Shown: positions 43,147 through 52,286 of the stretch, piece after piece | Numbering within the stretch: the stretch's first letter is position 1 | Layout: the number at the start of each line of letters is the position of its first letter | NCBI RefSeq assembly: GCF_017354985.1 | Contig: NZ_CP071501.1 | Location: forward strand, 2,189,501 to 2,253,500 | From: Shewanella cyperi | GTDB lineage: Bacteria; Pseudomonadota; Gammaproteobacteria; Enterobacterales; Shewanellaceae | Direction: 5' to 3' | DNA length: 64,000 bases | Made by a program: the position numbers and the translations under genes | Notes under the pieces: model-generated | The model's input: only the letters and a program-made list of their open reading frames with translations | Database searches by the model: none | Told to the model about the DNA's origin: nothing

Positions 43147-43233
43147 TGGTACCCGAGGACGGACTTGAACCGTCACGGCGTTACCGCCGAGGGATTTTAA
43201 ATCCCTTGTGTCTACCGATTCCACCACTCGGGC
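43147..43233 (-). tRNA. tRNA-Leu (anticodon TAA)
   Basis: 87 bases including encoded CCA; acceptor GCCCGAG/CTCGGGT, long variable arm, and anticodon loop ATTTAAAAT giving TAA. Third in the Gly-Cys-Leu group after pgsA, the same order as E. coli glyW-cysT-leuZ. Confidence 0.95.
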
Positions 43234-43268
43234 TTAGCATGATTACCCAGATGGGTTCTCATTTAAGA

Positions 43269-43342
43269 TGGAGGCGCGACCCGGAGTCGAACCGAGATCG
43301 ACGGATTTGCAATCCGCAGCATAGCCATTCTGCCATCGCGCC
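43269..43342 (-). tRNA. tRNA-Cys (anticodon GCA)
   Basis: 74 bases with encoded CCA; acceptor GGCGCGA/TCGCGCC, anticodon loop ATTGCAAAT giving GCA. Confidence 0.95.
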
Positions 43343-43374
43343 ATCTTAAGATTTGTCACTGCCTGGGCAGTGAT

Positions 43375-43450
43375 TGGAGCGACATATCGGGTTCGAACCG
43401 ATGACCTATACCTTGGCAAGGTATCGCTCTACCAACTGAGCTAATGTCGC
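43375..43450 (-). tRNA. tRNA-Gly (anticodon GCC)
   Basis: 76 bases with encoded CCA; acceptor GCGACAT/ATGTCGC, anticodon loop CTTGCCAAG giving GCC. First tRNA of the group, downstream of pgsA. Confidence 0.95.
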
Positions 43451-43489
43451 ATCACTGTTTGCTAATCAGCGCTTTTCTTAATATCCGCG

Positions 43490-43525
43490 AGGTATCCCGC
43501 GTTTTATGAACTGAGCTAATATCGC
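43490..43525 (-). pseudogene. 5' fragment of a tRNA-Gly-like gene
   Basis: On the minus strand GCGATATTAGCTCAGTTC matches the first 18 bases of the intact tRNA-Gly (GCGACATTAGCTCAGTTG) with two differences. The sequence then diverges into a GCGGGATA...-like remnant. A decayed tandem copy. Confidence 0.7.
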
Positions 43526-43691
43526 ATTGTCTTCACAGTAATTTACTGGTCAACATTTACAGCAGGTTTGCCCTGACTGCGGATTGGCATTCTACCTATT
43601 TAACCCTGAGTGTCAATTGCTTATTGTGGGCCTTTGAACTGCTTGCGCACTAATTAAACTCATTGATCTTTTAATGTGCGGATCCACATGT

Positions 43692-44240
43692 CTATTCGGC
43701 GGTGAGATCTTTCCAGGCGGCCAGAATGTAGCTCATCATCGACCAGAAAGTCAGCACTGCGGCAATGTAAAACAGTACCCAGGCAAGACCAATCAACAAG
43801 TCATTGGGCTTCCAGATAAGGCCAATGATGGCCACCATCTGCACCGCAGTCTTGAACTTGCCCATCCAGGACACGGCCACGGCGCCGCGCTTGCCGATTT
43901 CCGCCATCCACTCCCGCAGAGCCGAAATAACGATTTCCCGACCTATCATCAACAGTGCCGGCAGGGTCAGCCAGACATTGTCGTAGTCGGCCACCAGCAA
44001 CACCAGGGCCGTAACTACCATGACCTTGTCGGCAACAGGATCTAGGAAGGCACCAAAGCGGGTGGATTGCTTGAGTTTGCGCGCTGCATAACCATCCAGC
44101 GCATCGGTAATGGCAGCCAGCCAATAGACAAAAGCTGCGGCAAAGGCTGCCCAGCTGTAGGGTAAATAAAACATCACCACGAATACCGGCAACAGGAACA
44201 GCCGGAAAAAGGTCAATGCTATTGGCAAGTTAAATGGCAT
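43692..44240 (-). CDS. pgsA: Phosphatidylglycerophosphate synthase PgsA
   Basis: Integral membrane enzyme joining CDP-diacylglycerol and glycerol-3-phosphate, the first committed step to phosphatidylglycerol and cardiolipin. 182 residues, several hydrophobic helices, and the complete CDP-alcohol phosphotransferase signature D46-x2-D49-G50-x2-A53-R54-x8-G63-x3-D67-x3-D71. Downstream of uvrC in the conserved uvrY-uvrC-pgsA order. Confidence 0.96.
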   Translation of the reverse strand: MPFNLPIALTFFRLFLLPVFVVMFYLPYSWAAFAAAFVYWLAAITDALDGYAARKLKQSTRFGAFLDPVADKVMVVTALVLLVADYDNVWLTLPALLMIGREIVISALREWMAEIGKRGAVAVSWMGKFKTAVQMVAIIGLIWKPNDLLIGLAWVLFYIAAVLTFWSMMSYILAAWKDLTAE

Positions 44241-44291
44241 GTAAAGGCAACCGGATAGTCAAAAAGCAGCGCCAATCTTGCCTGATTTTTG

Positions 44292-46121
44292 TCACCCCCG
44301 CAATGAGTCGAAGATCGTTTGCGCCATTTCTGGGCTGATCCCGGGCACTTTGGCAAGTTCTGCTGCGCTGGCGCTTTTTACCTGTTGTAAACCACCGAGG
44401 TACTGCAGCAGCGCCTTGCGTCTTTTGGGCCCAATGCCGGGAATGGACTCCAGGGTTGAACTGTTGCGGGTCTTCTGCCGCTTGGCCCTGTGGCCTGTGA
44501 TGGCAAACCTGTGCGACTCATCGCGAATGTGCTGGATAAGATGCAGCGCCGGGTTATCCCCTTCCAGAGCAAAGGCCTGCTCGGTATCCCCCATGATCAG
44601 GGTTTCCAGCCCGGGTTTGCGGCTCTCGCCCTTGGCAATACCGATAAGTATCGGTTGCTTGTCGAGTTCGGCGACCTTGGGCATGACTATCTTCATCGCC
44701 GCCCGCAGCTGCCCCAGACCACCGTCGATGAACAGCAGATCCGGCACCTTTCCGCCCCGTTCAATTTTGTCAAAACGGCGACTAAGCGCCTGGGCCATGG
44801 CGGCATAGTCATCGCCTGGAGTGATACCTGTGATGTTATAGCGGCGATATTCGGACTTTTGTGGCCCTTCGCGATTGAACACCACGCAGGAAGCCACTGT
44901 GCTCTCGCCCATGGTGTGACTGATGTCATAGCACTCCATCCGACCTATGGGGAAGTTCAGCGCCAGCACATCCTCCAGCAGCTCAAAACGCTGCTCTATG
45001 GTGCTCTTGTGGGCCAGACGGCTGCTGACAGCGTTGCTGGCGTTGGTGGTGGCTAGACGCAGGAAACCCGCCCTGTCCCCCCTCACCCGCATTTTTATCT
45101 CCACCCGGGTGCCGAGGGATTGCAGCAGTGCCTGCTCCAGCTCGTGCAGATCCTCAAACTCCTCGCCGATGATCACTTCCTTGGGCAAGGTGCGCTTGGC
45201 ATCCTCGTTGAGATAGAACTGCAACATAAAGGCTCGCAGTAGCTCCGGCAGTTCGGTTTCCGCCGGCACGGTCGGGAAATAACTGCGGCTGCCGAAGATT
45301 TTGCCGTTGCGGATAAACAGGATATGGAAACAGGCCAGACCCGAGGCGTAATGGGCGCCAATCACGTCCATATCGCCCTTGTGACCTGACACCTCCTGCT
45401 GCTCGGCGACCTTGCGCAGCGCCTGAATCTGGTCCCGGTAACGGGCCGCCAGCTCATATTTCATGTCAATGGCGGCCTGTTCCATCTTGTCCACCAGGGC
45501 AGCAATCACCTGCTGATCCTTGCCCTTAAGGAACAAGGTCGCCAGGCGTACCTGTTCCTGGTAATCCTCATCACTGACCTTGCCGACACAGGGAGCGCTG
45601 CAGCGGCCTATCTGGTATTGCAGGCAGGGACGGGAGCGGGACTTGTAATAAAGGTCTTCACACTGGCGGATGGGAAACAGCCTTTGCATCAGGTTCAGGC
45701 TTTCGCGCACCGCACCGCCATTGGGGTAAGGTCCGAAATACTGGCCCTTTTCCCGCTGGGCGCCCCTGTGATAGGCCAGTCTGGGATGCTTGTGGCCACT
45801 TAAGAAAATATAGGGGTAGGACTTGTCATCCCGCAGCAGCACATTGTATTTGGGCATGTACTGCTTGATGTAATCGTTCTCGAGGATCAGCGCCTCGGTC
45901 TCGCTGTGGGTCAGGGTGACATCTATGTTGGCGATATGGGACACCAGCGCCTGGGTCTTGACGTTGGGCAGATTGCTGCGGAAATAAGATGACAGGCGCT
46001 TCTTGAGATCTTTAGCCTTACCCACATAGATAACGGCACCGCCGGCATCGTACATACGATACACGCCGGCGCCGGATGAAACGGTTTTGAGAAACTGCTT
46101 GGAATTAAACGGGCTTGTCAT
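44292..46121 (-). CDS. uvrC: UvrABC excinuclease subunit C
   Basis: Makes both incisions in nucleotide-excision repair. 609 residues: N-terminal GIY-YIG nuclease ([10 protein letters not shown]...[13 protein letters not shown], ~18-45), the UvrB-binding UVR segment near residues 205-240, an RNase H-like endonuclease region (FIDGGLGQL near residue 470) and C-terminal helix-hairpin-helix repeats ([14 protein letters not shown]). It lies 21 bases downstream of uvrY. Confidence 0.97.
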   Translation of the reverse strand: MTSPFNSKQFLKTVSSGAGVYRMYDAGGAVIYVGKAKDLKKRLSSYFRSNLPNVKTQALVSHIANIDVTLTHSETEALILENDYIKQYMPKYNVLLRDDKSYPYIFLSGHKHPRLAYHRGAQREKGQYFGPYPNGGAVRESLNLMQRLFPIRQCEDLYYKSRSRPCLQYQIGRCSAPCVGKVSDEDYQEQVRLATLFLKGKDQQVIAALVDKMEQAAIDMKYELAARYRDQIQALRKVAEQQEVSGHKGDMDVIGAHYASGLACFHILFIRNGKIFGSRSYFPTVPAETELPELLRAFMLQFYLNEDAKRTLPKEVIIGEEFEDLHELEQALLQSLGTRVEIKMRVRGDRAGFLRLATTNASNAVSSRLAHKSTIEQRFELLEDVLALNFPIGRMECYDISHTMGESTVASCVVFNREGPQKSEYRRYNITGITPGDDYAAMAQALSRRFDKIERGGKVPDLLFIDGGLGQLRAAMKIVMPKVAELDKQPILIGIAKGESRKPGLETLIMGDTEQAFALEGDNPALHLIQHIRDESHRFAITGHRAKRQKTRNSSTLESIPGIGPKRRKALLQYLGGLQQVKSASAAELAKVPGISPEMAQTIFDSLRG

Positions 46122-46142
46122 TCGGAAAAGGCGTTTACGCCA

Positions 46143-46787
46143 TTAAAACTGACCGGTATCGAGCATCTTATAACGGATTGCCAGACGGGTCAGCTCCACA
46201 TCGCCGTTAATCCCCAGCTTGGCAAACAAGCGGTACCTGTAGCTGTTGACCGTCTTGGGGCTGAGGTTGAGCTGCTCGGAAATATCGTTCACCTTGTCGC
46301 CATTGGTGATCATCATCATGATCTGCAATTCGCGCTCTGACAGGGACTTGAACGGGCTTTCTTCGCTCTGGTTAAACTGATTGAGCGCCATCTGCTGGGC
46401 GATTTCCGGCGAAAGATATCGCTGCCCTGCCGCCACCTGGCGAATAGCCTGCAAAACCTCGGGCGGCTTGGCCCCCTTGGTCAGATAGCCAAAGGCACCC
46501 GCTTGCATCACCTTGGTGGGGAAAGGATCTTCGGTGTGCACTGTCAGGACGATGATCCTGGCATGGGGTTGATAGCGCAGGATTTTACGGGTGGCTTCCA
46601 GACCACCGATCCCGGGCATATTCATGTCCATCAGGATCACATCGGCTTCGTTTTGCCTGGCCCACTGCACCGCTGACTCACCGTCGGCGGCCTCGCCAAC
46701 GACCTTGATACCACGCTCATCTTCCAGGATCCGCCGGATACCGGTACGAACCAACTCGTGATCGTCAACCAAATATACTGAAATCAA
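46143..46787 (-). CDS. uvrY: UvrY/GacA response regulator
   Basis: 214 residues: receiver domain with D8-D9 pocket and phospho-acceptor D54 (ILMDMNMPG), and a LuxR-type helix-turn-helix at ~150-205 (LSERELQIMMMITNGDKVNDISEQL). Partner of BarA; activates csrB-type small RNAs that sequester CsrA. First gene of uvrY-uvrC-pgsA. Upstream, 46788-47081 holds no gene I can support. Confidence 0.96.
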   Translation of the reverse strand: MISVYLVDDHELVRTGIRRILEDERGIKVVGEAADGESAVQWARQNEADVILMDMNMPGIGGLEATRKILRYQPHARIIVLTVHTEDPFPTKVMQAGAFGYLTKGAKPPEVLQAIRQVAAGQRYLSPEIAQQMALNQFNQSEESPFKSLSERELQIMMMITNGDKVNDISEQLNLSPKTVNSYRYRLFAKLGINGDVELTRLAIRYKMLDTGQF

Positions 46788-47081
46788 CGTCTTTCCACCC
46801 TATTTGATCTTGCTTTGCGGGGATAGGCAGCATTCGGCGCCAATCCCTTGTCGCCCATGTGAGCTAATTTAGCCCATCTACCAATGCATGCAAAGCACTA
46901 AATCATTGTGGCCATAATGATTGCATTGATACTAAACAACTAATTTACTTATAAAAAGAGATAACTTCTGACCTTTCCCCGGGAAATAGCGCGGATTCCA
47001 GCGGGCCAAATGACAAAATTTTGTCGCCGCGTGTAAGAAAAAAGCAGGGAAATCAAAAGGTTATTCAAGGCTGAAAAGTAA

Positions 47082-47109
47082 AAAGCCCGCTTAAATAAGC
47101 GGGCTTTTC
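47082..47109 (-). terminator. Terminator of first tRNA-Ser
   Basis: AAAAGCCCGCTT, loop AAAT, AAGCGGGCTTTT: a 12-bp perfect stem directly downstream of the tRNA-Ser on the minus strand. Confidence 0.88.
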
Positions 47110-47114
47110 GAATA

Positions 47115-47205
47115 TGGCGGAGGAGCAGGGATTTGAACCCTGGGTGGGCTATAAACCCACGCCGGTTTTCAAGACCGGTGCATTAAACCACTCTGCCACC
47201 CCTCC
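47115..47205 (-). tRNA. tRNA-Ser (anticodon TGA), copy 1
   Basis: 91 bases with encoded CCA, acceptor GGAGGGG/CTCCTCC region, long variable arm, and anticodon loop CTTGAAA giving TGA. Identical to copy 2 at 47353-47443. Confidence 0.95.
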
Positions 47206-47317
47206 GGAACGAGCGACATAATAACGGCCTGTCACGTCACTGTAAACTGAATTTTTACGCTACGGACTCGATTGCTCATTTGTGCTGCAATCAACGACTT
47301 TTCGATGCCGCTAAAGT

Positions 47318-47347
47318 AAAAAGCCCGCTTATATAAGCGGGCTTTTT
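47318..47347 (-). terminator. Terminator of second tRNA-Ser
   Basis: A perfect 30-base palindrome, A5GCCCGCTTAT followed by its complement. Nearly the same sequence as the terminator at 47082, so tRNA and terminator were duplicated together. Confidence 0.88.
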
Positions 47348-47352
47348 GAATA

Positions 47353-47443
47353 TGGCGGAGGAGCAGGGATTTGAACCCTGGGTGGGCTATAAACCCACGC
47401 CGGTTTTCAAGACCGGTGCATTAAACCACTCTGCCACCCCTCC
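47353..47443 (-). tRNA. tRNA-Ser (anticodon TGA), copy 2
   Basis: Same 91-base sequence as copy 1. The two copies are 238 bases apart start to start and each has its own terminator. Confidence 0.95.
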
Positions 47444-47658
47444 GAACAGTGCGGATACTAGCGCCCCCTGGGTCCGCTGTAAACTCCTTTTCGCTCTCGG
47501 CCAGCGCAACTGCTCAATGTCTGGTCGCCTGCGGCAACTGCTTCTTTTTATTATTGACGACAAACAAATCTGTCCTTTGTCATGAAAAGCATCCGGGATT
47601 GAAGAACTGGCTGCGGCTTATGCTAGAATCGGCTTATTCAATGCATTCAGCAATCGTC

Positions 47659-49386
47659 ATGACTCTATCCCATATTCCTGTGTCAGCCCTGGCACCCAGT
47701 TTTACCTTACCTGCTATTGATAAACTCACCCCAGGATCCCGGGCCTTGTTGCTTGCCCAGGAAAGGCTGCAGGATGCCTTTCAGCTGGCGAGCCGCATCC
47801 GTGATCAGCACTTGTTTATTGCCGATTACCCCGGTGTCGCCCGGGAACCGCTGTTCAAGGCCCTGTGTGACACCCAAGGGTGGCAACCCAGGAACCTGGT
47901 TGCCCTGAAGCAGGAAGGAGAACCCGAGCTGCAATGGCGCGAGCCAAGCGGAGACAACGTGGGTTCCCTGGCCAAACAGGAGTCCGCCTATGCCTACGTT
48001 AATGGCCCCCTGCGCCGGGCGGATCTGATAGGCAAGATGACCACAATCGGCGGCAAGCGCCAATATCAACCCGGGCTGCTCGCCAAACATAATTGGCTGT
48101 TTCTCAGCGCCGACAGCCTGTGCCGCCGTGAAAGCCTGTGGGATTTTTTGCTGCAGGTACTGAGTCAGGGGTTTTACCGGGTCAGCGATGAATTGCCCAA
48201 GGTCCCGCTGCACACCACCCTGGTGCTGGTGGGCCACGCCGGCATCTATAGCGAACTCAAGACCCACGAGCCCCAGTTCAACGAATGCTTCCCCCTGCTG
48301 GGCGAAGTTAACAACGAAATGGATTTAACCCGCCACCATGAGCTGGAATACGGTTCCTGGTTGGTGGCTCTGGCCCAGGAAGCGGGGGTGACGCTGGACG
48401 AGTCGGCACTGCTGCCATTGTTTTTACATGGCTCACGCCTCAGTGAACATCAGCAGCGTCTGGCCCTGGCGGGACAGGATATGGTACAGCTGTTCGCTCA
48501 GGCCGCCGCCTATCGCGGCACCAGCCACCTTGATGGCAAGGCCATTACCAAGGCATTGCAGCAGGCCGAACACAGACACAACATTTCGGAACGCTTTTCC
48601 GCACAAAGTTTCGACGACAGTTTTATCAATCTGCTGACAGACGGCGAAAAGGTGGGTCAGATTAACGGCCTGACCGTAATTGACAGCATAGATTACAGTT
48701 ACGGTGAGCCTGCACGGATTACGGCGACCGTGCATTACGGTGACGGTGAAGTGGCTGACATCGAGCGCAAGTCAGAACTCGGCGGCAACATACACGCCAA
48801 GGGCATGATGATTTTGTCAGCCTGTCTGTACCGCATTTTCGGCCGCGATGCACCACTGCACCTTAACGCCAATATAGTGTTCGAGCAGTCCTATCAGGAA
48901 ATCGACGGCGACAGCGCCTCCCTTGCCGAGTACTGCGCCCTGATGTCGGCCATTGCCGAACAGCCCATACGTCAATCCCTCGCGGTGACCGGCGCCCTCG
49001 ATCAATTCGGCAATGTGCAGGCCATTGGCGGGGTCAATGAAAAGATTGAAGGTTTCTTCAGCCTCTGTGAACGCCGTGGACTTACCGGTGAACAAGGGGT
49101 GATCATTCCCAAGGCCAACCTGTTGCAACTGAATCTGGATCCCAAGGTCATAGAGGCGGTCAAGGCCGGTCGATTCCAACTGTACCAGGTGGCCCATATG
49201 GATGAAGCAGTGGAACTGCTGATGGATTTGCCAGCCGGAGTCGCCGATGAGGATGATAACTTCCCCGAGGGCACCCTCTACGGCATGGTGCAGCAGCGCC
49301 TGGACAAGCTTGCCGGACATGACGACGAAGAACCGCTGGGCTTTTTTGCCAGACTGCTCGCAAAATGGACATCCAGAGGCAACTAA
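47659..49386 (+). CDS. Lon-like protease LonH (YcbZ family)
   Basis: 575 residues from ATG 47659; the open frame runs further up, but into the tRNA-Ser region, and ATG 47641 is an alternative. The C-terminal S16 peptidase domain has the Lon dyad S419 (DGDSAS) and K462 (NEKIEGF), 43 residues apart as in Lon. The N-terminal AAA-like part has a degenerate P-loop (FIADYPGVAREPL) lacking the Gly-Lys-Thr of a working Walker A, so ATP use is doubtful. It is next to fabA, as ycbZ is in E. coli. Confidence 0.88.
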   Translation: MTLSHIPVSALAPSFTLPAIDKLTPGSRALLLAQERLQDAFQLASRIRDQHLFIADYPGVAREPLFKALCDTQGWQPRNLVALKQEGEPELQWREPSGDNVGSLAKQESAYAYVNGPLRRADLIGKMTTIGGKRQYQPGLLAKHNWLFLSADSLCRRESLWDFLLQVLSQGFYRVSDELPKVPLHTTLVLVGHAGIYSELKTHEPQFNECFPLLGEVNNEMDLTRHHELEYGSWLVALAQEAGVTLDESALLPLFLHGSRLSEHQQRLALAGQDMVQLFAQAAAYRGTSHLDGKAITKALQQAEHRHNISERFSAQSFDDSFINLLTDGEKVGQINGLTVIDSIDYSYGEPARITATVHYGDGEVADIERKSELGGNIHAKGMMILSACLYRIFGRDAPLHLNANIVFEQSYQEIDGDSASLAEYCALMSAIAEQPIRQSLAVTGALDQFGNVQAIGGVNEKIEGFFSLCERRGLTGEQGVIIPKANLLQLNLDPKVIEAVKAGRFQLYQVAHMDEAVELLMDLPAGVADEDDNFPEGTLYGMVQQRLDKLAGHDDEEPLGFFARLLAKWTSRGN

Positions 49387-49464
49387 ACAGCTGATCGGAG
49401 TTGTCTGGCTTACACCTGTTCGCTAATCTTGGCCACTCTATATGCTGGAGTGGTAACTATTACA

Positions 49465-49980
49465 ATGAATAAAGCAAACAGTTTCAACAAAGAAGAACTC
49501 ATCGCCTGCGGTTACGGGGACATATTTGGCAAGAATTCTCCTCGCCTGCCCATCGACAACATGTTGATGATCGACAGGGTAACCACAATCAATGATCACG
49601 GCGGCGAGTTTGGTAAAGGTGAGATTGTTGCTGAACTGGATATCAATCCGGATCTTTGGTTTTTCGGTTGCCATTTCGTTGATGACCCAGTGATGCCAGG
49701 CTGTCTCGGTCTGGATGCCATGTGGCAGCTGGTGGGCTTCTTCCTCGCCTGGGAAGGCGCAGAAGGCAAAGGTCGTGCCCTGGGTGTGGGTGAAGTGAAA
49801 TTTACCGGTCAGGTATTGCCCGGAGCCAAGAAGGTGACATACCGCCTGAACATTAAGCGCACCATTCACCGCAAACTGGTGATGGGTATCGCCGATGCCA
49901 TTCTCGAAGTGGATGGCCGCCAGATCTACAGCGCCACGGATCTGAAAGTGGGTGTATTCACCGACACCTCAACCTTCTGA
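49465..49980 (+). CDS. fabA: 3-hydroxydecanoyl-ACP dehydratase/isomerase FabA
   Basis: Introduces the double bond of unsaturated fatty acids by dehydrating 3-hydroxydecanoyl-ACP and isomerising trans-2 to cis-3. Exactly 171 residues from ATG 49465, with catalytic H70 (FFGCHF) and D84 (GLDAMWQ) at the canonical positions. The frame is open 12 codons further up but those are not family-like. Followed by a terminator. Confidence 0.97.
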   Translation: MNKANSFNKEELIACGYGDIFGKNSPRLPIDNMLMIDRVTTINDHGGEFGKGEIVAELDINPDLWFFGCHFVDDPVMPGCLGLDAMWQLVGFFLAWEGAEGKGRALGVGEVKFTGQVLPGAKKVTYRLNIKRTIHRKLVMGIADAILEVDGRQIYSATDLKVGVFTDTSTF

Positions 49981-49998
49981 GCTTAGGCCCGGACACAG

Positions 49999-50022
49999 AA
50001 ACGCCCTCAATGGAGGGCGTTT
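49999..50022. terminator. Terminator after fabA
   Basis: AAACGCCCTC, loop AATG, GAGGGCGTTT and further T residues. It lies between convergent fabA and rmf. Confidence 0.88.
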
Positions 50023-50043
50023 TTGTTGTTGCTTAGGTTTGCA

Positions 50044-50220
50044 CTATTTGTTGAACAGCCCGTTGAGTCTACCATCGACTCCTTCCCGCCATCCCCCCAG
50101 CCACTGGGAACGCGAATCAAGATTGGCATAGGGACAAAGTTCTTTTGAACGGCCACCGACCCCAGCCTGGAATCCTTTTGAAAAAGCCCTATCTAAACGA
50201 TCTCGTTTTTGTCTTTTCAT
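50044..50220 (-). CDS. rmf: Ribosome modulation factor Rmf
   Basis: A 58-residue basic protein that dimerises 70S ribosomes into inactive 100S particles in stationary phase. Matches the family from MKRQKRDRLDRAFSKGFQAG through the SQWLGGWREG segment. Start at ATG 50220 with AGAGGA upstream; the longer open frame adds unsupported residues. Next to fabA as in E. coli. Confidence 0.95.
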   Translation of the reverse strand: MKRQKRDRLDRAFSKGFQAGVGGRSKELCPYANLDSRSQWLGGWREGVDGRLNGLFNK

Positions 50221-50353
50221 GCAAGCGTCCTCTGTTCTACATAAAGAAGAAGCAACAGCTTCCCAAGTAGAAATAGAACTTTTCAGATCCAAGATCAATC
50301 AAAAAATCACCGATTATAGCGCTCAATTTTTAAGCTTTTGAGATCGTAATAAA

Positions 50354-50381
50354 AAACGGGACAAATATTTTTGTCCCGTTT
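50354..50381. terminator. Terminator after the DUF3466 gene
   Basis: AAACGGGACAAA, loop TATT, TTTGTCCCGTTT: a 12-bp perfect stem between the 3' end of DUF3466 and rmf. Confidence 0.85.
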
Positions 50382-50398
50382 CGGTATTTTGAGGGGGA

Positions 50399-52258
50399 TC
50401 AGCGAATACGGCGTCTGATCCAGGCAAACGGCAGCAACAACAAGGCCAATAATCCGCCGGCGGCACCTTTGCGCTCGTACTTGGTTTCCGTACCGCCATC
50501 GACCGCATCACAGGCCTCGGCGCCTGAGGCGGCCGGTGCCAGCACCACCATGCGCGGCAGATAAGAGGTCACGGGATTGCCATTGCCATCGAGGGAGAAC
50601 AGCGGCAAGCCATTCTCACCCACCACAGGGATGCCGTAGAGATCGGTCTGATATACCGGTTTACGCACAAACGCAGTACCCACGATAAGCCCGGCCTCGT
50701 TGATGCTGTTGGCTTCAACAATCTGAATATCGGTTTCGTAACTCAGGGTCTTGCCGGTACCGTCCTGCACCTCTACTTTGTGGCGTTGCCAGTTGCCATC
50801 GGTGCCCTGCTCGAATCCCTTGGATTGACAGGTCAACTGGGCGTTGAGGTTGACGAACTCGGCCGAGTTCATATCAAACAGGAAACCGGCCTTTGGTCTT
50901 GGCTTGTCCTTGTCATACTCGGTTTCGATAAAACCAACCACCTGCCCCTGATTGTTGATGTCTCTGGGCTTGCTGCTCAGATCCGTCAGGCTGGTGGAGA
51001 AATCGTTCGGCACCACCACGCTGCCAGCATCTGCCTTGGTGTCAAAGTAGAAAAACTTGTCCCGCAGTACACCCTGGATATAACTGCGATAACTGCCCAC
51101 CAAAATGCCGTTGTCGTTGATATCAAAGGCAATCGATGATGTGACATCCTTATTGATTACCGGTACCCAGTGATATTCATACTGGCCATCGGCATTTTTA
51201 CGCCAATAAGCAGCGTCCAAACGTAACTTTTTAGTGTCGTTGTCGCGAAAGATGTGAGAACGACCGGCAACATCACCTTCATTGTTAATGCCAAGGCCCT
51301 GGGCCGAATATACCACCTTGGAATCTGCTGGCGGCTCCAGGCCCAGCGGCAGTTCCATCTCGGTCACTGTATCTTCGCCCAACTGCCAGACAAAGGCACG
51401 GTTCTGGTATTGGATGTTGCGAGTGTTCTGGCTGCCGGAGGGATATTGTTCTTGCTGGACACAAATATCCAATGGCAAGCCAGTGCCAGCTTCATCGGCT
51501 GTAATACAGGCGGCAACCCGATCAGAGCTGAAGCTGCTCAGGGCAGTACTGGCATAGCCGGTGACTTGATTATTGTTGTTGATAGCAGAAGCCAGCGACA
51601 TGCCACCCAACTCCACCGTCTTGCCTTCATTGGTATAGGTGGTGTATGGAGGCGGCAGCTCAATCTCACCACCTGGCGTCTTCACGACCGCGCGCTGCTC
51701 AAAATCACGGTAATACCAAAATTCCTGGGTGGTGCTGCTGCCGGTATAATCAACCTTTTTCTCTGGTGCTGTGAGAGCCCCTACCTTGATACCGGCATCA
51801 TTGATGTCGTAGTAATAGGTATCAACAGAGTTAATGCTTTCCGGCACATCGGTATCGGTCAAGGCAGGATCTGTGGTGCCCCCCAGGCTTTCAAAGGTCG
51901 GGATCCAGGCCCCGGCTTCGCCATTGGCACCGGCAACAAAGCTGAAGTTGTTGGCTACTATGGGAGAATTCACCGAATAGGTGATTTTTTCGGCATCGGC
52001 CACCCCATCGTCAGCATCAATAATGCCACCTTCAACATCGCTGCTGTTGAGCTTCTTGCGGCCCTGGGCCACACCCACCAGCTCATTGTTGGCATTAATG
52101 CCCATGGCATAACCGTTGCGGGTACCTTCTATGGTGCCATTGAGATCAAAATCTTCGATATTGACGACTTCATAAACAGGTGCTGCCTGGGCGGTTCCCA
52201 ATACTCCGGCAACACTCAGTGCCACCAGGGTCAATGCTTTATCCAGCTTCAACTTCAT
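50399..52258 (-). CDS. DUF3466-family secreted protein with GlyGly-CTERM-like tail
   Basis: 619 residues: a signal peptide cleaved near AQA-AP (~residue 25), then a long repetitive beta-rich body with recurring 'INxxNxVxG' or 'DINDNGILVGS' units (like beta-propeller repeats). The C-terminus is GGLLALLLLPFAWIRRRIR, i.e. glycines, a hydrophobic helix and a basic end. That layout is the GlyGly-CTERM sorting signal processed by rhombosortase in Shewanella and Vibrio, which usually sends proteins out by type II secretion. It lies 28 bases after uup on the same strand. Function unknown. Confidence 0.85.
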   Translation of the reverse strand: MKLKLDKALTLVALSVAGVLGTAQAAPVYEVVNIEDFDLNGTIEGTRNGYAMGINANNELVGVAQGRKKLNSSDVEGGIIDADDGVADAEKITYSVNSPIVANNFSFVAGANGEAGAWIPTFESLGGTTDPALTDTDVPESINSVDTYYYDINDAGIKVGALTAPEKKVDYTGSSTTQEFWYYRDFEQRAVVKTPGGEIELPPPYTTYTNEGKTVELGGMSLASAINNNNQVTGYASTALSSFSSDRVAACITADEAGTGLPLDICVQQEQYPSGSQNTRNIQYQNRAFVWQLGEDTVTEMELPLGLEPPADSKVVYSAQGLGINNEGDVAGRSHIFRDNDTKKLRLDAAYWRKNADGQYEYHWVPVINKDVTSSIAFDINDNGILVGSYRSYIQGVLRDKFFYFDTKADAGSVVVPNDFSTSLTDLSSKPRDINNQGQVVGFIETEYDKDKPRPKAGFLFDMNSAEFVNLNAQLTCQSKGFEQGTDGNWQRHKVEVQDGTGKTLSYETDIQIVEANSINEAGLIVGTAFVRKPVYQTDLYGIPVVGENGLPLFSLDGNGNPVTSYLPRMVVLAPAASGAEACDAVDGGTETKYERKGAAGGLLALLLLPFAWIRRRIR

Positions 52259-52286
52259 TCACTTTTTCCCGTTTTTTATTATGGGT

